A stretch of 64,000 nt of DNA, taken from the NCBI RefSeq assembly GCF_009690905.1, contig NZ_VOSW01000025.1, forward strand, positions 35,697 through 99,696. The letters are read 5' to 3'. This DNA is from Paraburkholderia madseniana (GTDB lineage Bacteria > Pseudomonadota > Gammaproteobacteria > Burkholderiales > Burkholderiaceae). Positions 62,184 to 64,000 of the stretch are shown here, piece by piece (position 1 is the first letter of the stretch; the number at the start of each line of letters is the position of its first letter). A program made the translations under genes and the position numbers. The notes beneath the pieces are model-generated. The model saw nothing but the letters and a program-made list of their open reading frames with translations, was not told where the DNA came from and made no database searches.

Positions 62184-63464
62184 ATGAACAAAGAAACCGA
62201 ACTGAAGAAGGCCAAGCGCACCCCATTGCTGTTGCTGGCGGCCGCCGCCTGCGTTTTCCTCGTGACCGCCTTCATGCCGCGCGGCCTCTGGGTGGACGGC
62301 ATCAAAGCGATAGCCGAGGCCGCCATGGTCGGCGCGCTCGCCGACTGGTTCGCCGTCGTCGCACTGTTTCGCCGCGTACCGATCCCGATCGTCTCCGCGC
62401 ACACAGCGATCATTCCAAAGAACAAGCACAAGATCGCCGATAACCTCGCGGTGTTCGTGCAGGACAAATTTCTGGACGTGCCGTCGCTGGTCGGGCTGAT
62501 CCAGAAACACGACCCGGCGCAAAGCATCACCGGCTGGCTGACGAAACCGGCCAATACCGCGCGCCTGGGCGACTACGTGGTCAAACTGACAAGCGGCATT
62601 CTCGAACTGACCGACGACGTTCGTATCCAGGTCTTCATCAAGGACGCCTTGCGCGACGTGCTCGCCAAAGTCGATCTGTCGCAATCCATGGGCTCGATTC
62701 TCGACACGCTCACCAAGGATGGCCGTCATCAGGAATTGCTCGACGCCGGCATCGAGCAGGTCGTGACGCTGTTGCGCGAACCGCAGGCGCGCGAGTTTAT
62801 CGCTGAGCGCATCGTCGAATGGGTGAAGAGCGAATATCCGACGATGGAGATGATCCTGCCGTCGGCATGGCTCGGCGAAAAAGGCGCCGAAACGATCGCC
62901 AATGTGGTGAACCGGATGCTCGAGCAGATCAGCGAGAACCCCACTCATCAGCTGCGCCAGAAATTCGACGACGCGGTGCAGAAGCTGATCGTCAAACTCA
63001 AGACCGATCCGGCATTCCTGCAGAAAGGCGAGGAACTGAAGCGTTATCTGGTGGAAGGCGAAGCACTCAGCACGTATGTGAAGGACATGTGGGGCGAATT
63101 GCGCGCATGGCTCAAACGCGATCTGCAAAGCAACGATTCGGCCCTGCACGCCCGGGTGATGGCAATGGGCCAGTGGGTGGGCCGCGAGCTGGCGCATGAC
63201 CCCGCGCTGCGTCAGTCGCTGAACGACCACCTGGAAGAAGCGGCGCGCGCCATGGCGCCGGATTTTGCCCAGTTCCTCACGCGCCACATCAGCGATACAG
63301 TGAAGAACTGGGACGCACACGACATGTCACGGCAAATCGAGCTGAACATCGGCAAGGATTTGCAGTACATCCGCATCAACGGGACGATTGTGGGCGGCTT
63401 TATCGGCTTGCTGCTGTATGCGAGCTCACAGCTATTCGAGCTGTTGCGTTTGCACATGGGCTAA
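62184..63464 (+). CDS. DUF445 family membrane protein
   Basis: 426-aa protein with membrane segments at both ends (LLLLAAAACVFLVTAFM near residue 14-30, and VGGFIGLLLYASSQLFELL at the C-terminus). Between them is a long amphipathic part. AIAEAAMVGALADWFAVVALFRR and PIPIVSAHTAIIPKNKHKIADNLAVFVQDKFL-type sequence (shown in part) mark DUF445. Function unknown. It is divergent from the nuclease/ATPase pair, 195 bp apart. Confidence 0.93.
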   Translation: MNKETELKKAKRTPLLLLAAAACVFLVTAFMPRGLWVDGIKAIAEAAMVGALADWFAVVALFRRVPIPIVSAHTAIIPKNKHKIADNLAVFVQDKFLDVPSLVGLIQKHDPAQSITGWLTKPANTARLGDYVVKLTSGILELTDDVRIQVFIKDALRDVLAKVDLSQSMGSILDTLTKDGRHQELLDAGIEQVVTLLREPQAREFIAERIVEWVKSEYPTMEMILPSAWLGEKGAETIANVVNRMLEQISENPTHQLRQKFDDAVQKLIVKLKTDPAFLQKGEELKRYLVEGEALSTYVKDMWGELRAWLKRDLQSNDSALHARVMAMGQWVGRELAHDPALRQSLNDHLEEAARAMAPDFAQFLTRHISDTVKNWDAHDMSRQIELNIGKDLQYIRINGTIVGGFIGLLLYASSQLFELLRLHMG

Positions 63465-63601
63465 GGGATGCGGCCGCCGCACGCCAAAGCGCCTACAATC
63501 CGGGCATATGAATTGCTCGGGCGCTTTAACTGACCGCCGCCGTTCCATCCGCGCGAACCCTCAGCAAAAGCGACAGCGCCACAACATCGAGAAGTGTGTT
63601 C

Positions 63602-64000
63602 ATGAAAATATCGTTACCGCCGCCTGGGCGGCCGAACCGCGTATACCCGCCGGGCACGCCCAGTCTGCATGGTTTGGCCTCGGTCATCACCGGCGTCGTG
63701 GTGGTCAGCGCACTGTACTTCGGCCGCGAGGTGTTGATTCCGATCACCCTCTCCGTGCTGCTCAGCTTTCTGCTAGCACCGCTGGTGCAGGCGCTGCGGC
63801 GCTTGCACATGGGCCAATTGCCATCGATCTTTATCGCGGTGCTGTTCGCCCTCGCCACCTTGCTGGCCGTCGGCGGGCTGATCGGCGCGCAACTGGTGCA
63901 ACTGGCGGGCGATCTGCCGCAGTATCAGGCGGCGATCGAGCAAAAGATAGAGAGCGGGCCGGAGGAAAACGGGGTGTGGGCGGATTGTGCGTGGGGCGGG
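63602..64000 (+). CDS. AI-2E family transporter, N-terminal part
   Basis: Partial gene cut by the window end. The first 133 codons read MKISLPPPGRPNRVYPPGTP, then SVITGVVVVSALYFGREVLI and PITLSVLLSFLLAPLVQALRR, matching the N-terminus of the AI-2E/PerM family of eight-helix membrane proteins. ATG 63602 is the likely start. The last ~18 residues before the edge fit the family less well. Confidence 0.85.
   Translation, partial: MKISLPPPGRPNRVYPPGTPSLHGLASVITGVVVVSALYFGREVLIPITLSVLLSFLLAPLVQALRRLHMGQLPSIFIAVLFALATLLAVGGLIGAQLVQLAGDLPQYQAAIEQKIESGPEENGVWADCAWGG

Overview
The window looks like chromosomal DNA of a Paraburkholderia/Burkholderia-type betaproteobacterium. This is inferred from the high GC content, the two OmpC-like trimeric porins, the many LysR regulators and glutathione S-transferases, and families common in that group (DUF4148, DUF1488, TIGR03118). 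No rRNA, tRNA, CRISPR array, prophage or intact insertion sequence was recognised. Genes are dense; the stretches without genes are mostly divergent promoter regions.

Layout. 1-4.3 kb: the N-terminal part of a porin, then a CobS-like AAA+ ATPase and a CobT-like VWA protein. 4.3-11 kb: GST, SnoaL-like protein and LysR; class II glutamine amidotransferase; MarC; a DUF3311 + SSF symporter pair; another GST. 11-13.7 kb: a metal-handling block with a phytochelatin-synthase-like lipoprotein divergent from an RcnR-type sensor and a His-rich DmeF-type exporter. 13.7-18.7 kb: a diguanylate cyclase behind a poly-Ala membrane protein, a cupredoxin with a Tat-exported phosphoesterase, and a stand-alone SdhC-like membrane module. 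18.8-34.6 kb: M1 aminopeptidase lipoprotein; ArsR/AHSA1/GST operon; LysR; HAD; a Cys-cluster protein; a LivK-type binding protein and FAD amino-acid dehydrogenase facing a MocR regulator; a TIGR03118 lipoprotein; a VpsR-like sigma-54 activator; an epoxide hydrolase. 34.8-46 kb: complete porin, DUF4148 protein, EamA exporter, periplasmic trehalase, old yellow enzyme, beta-carbonic anhydrase, a lipocalin-like protein, DUF1488, a DHA2 exporter. 45.9-49.1 kb: a polyamine cluster (LysR, agmatinase, PotF-like binding protein).

49.1-58.2 kb is the clearest pathway: two divergent operons for the corrin ring of cobalamin. The minus arm is cobL-cbiD-cobK-cobM. The plus arm is cobG-cobH-cobI-(cbiG-cobJ fusion) and begins with a cobalamin riboswitch. 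Together they cover precorrin-2 to hydrogenobyrinate, with CbiD in place of CobF, so the set mixes oxygen-dependent and anaerobic-route parts. Cobalt insertion genes (cobN) are not in the window, although a CobS/CobT-like pair lies about 45 kb away. 58.2-64 kb: an SMC-like ATPase with an Mre11-like nuclease, a DUF445 protein and the start of an AI-2E family transporter.

Start codons were chosen by eye from ribosome-binding sites and family alignments recalled from memory. No database search was run.
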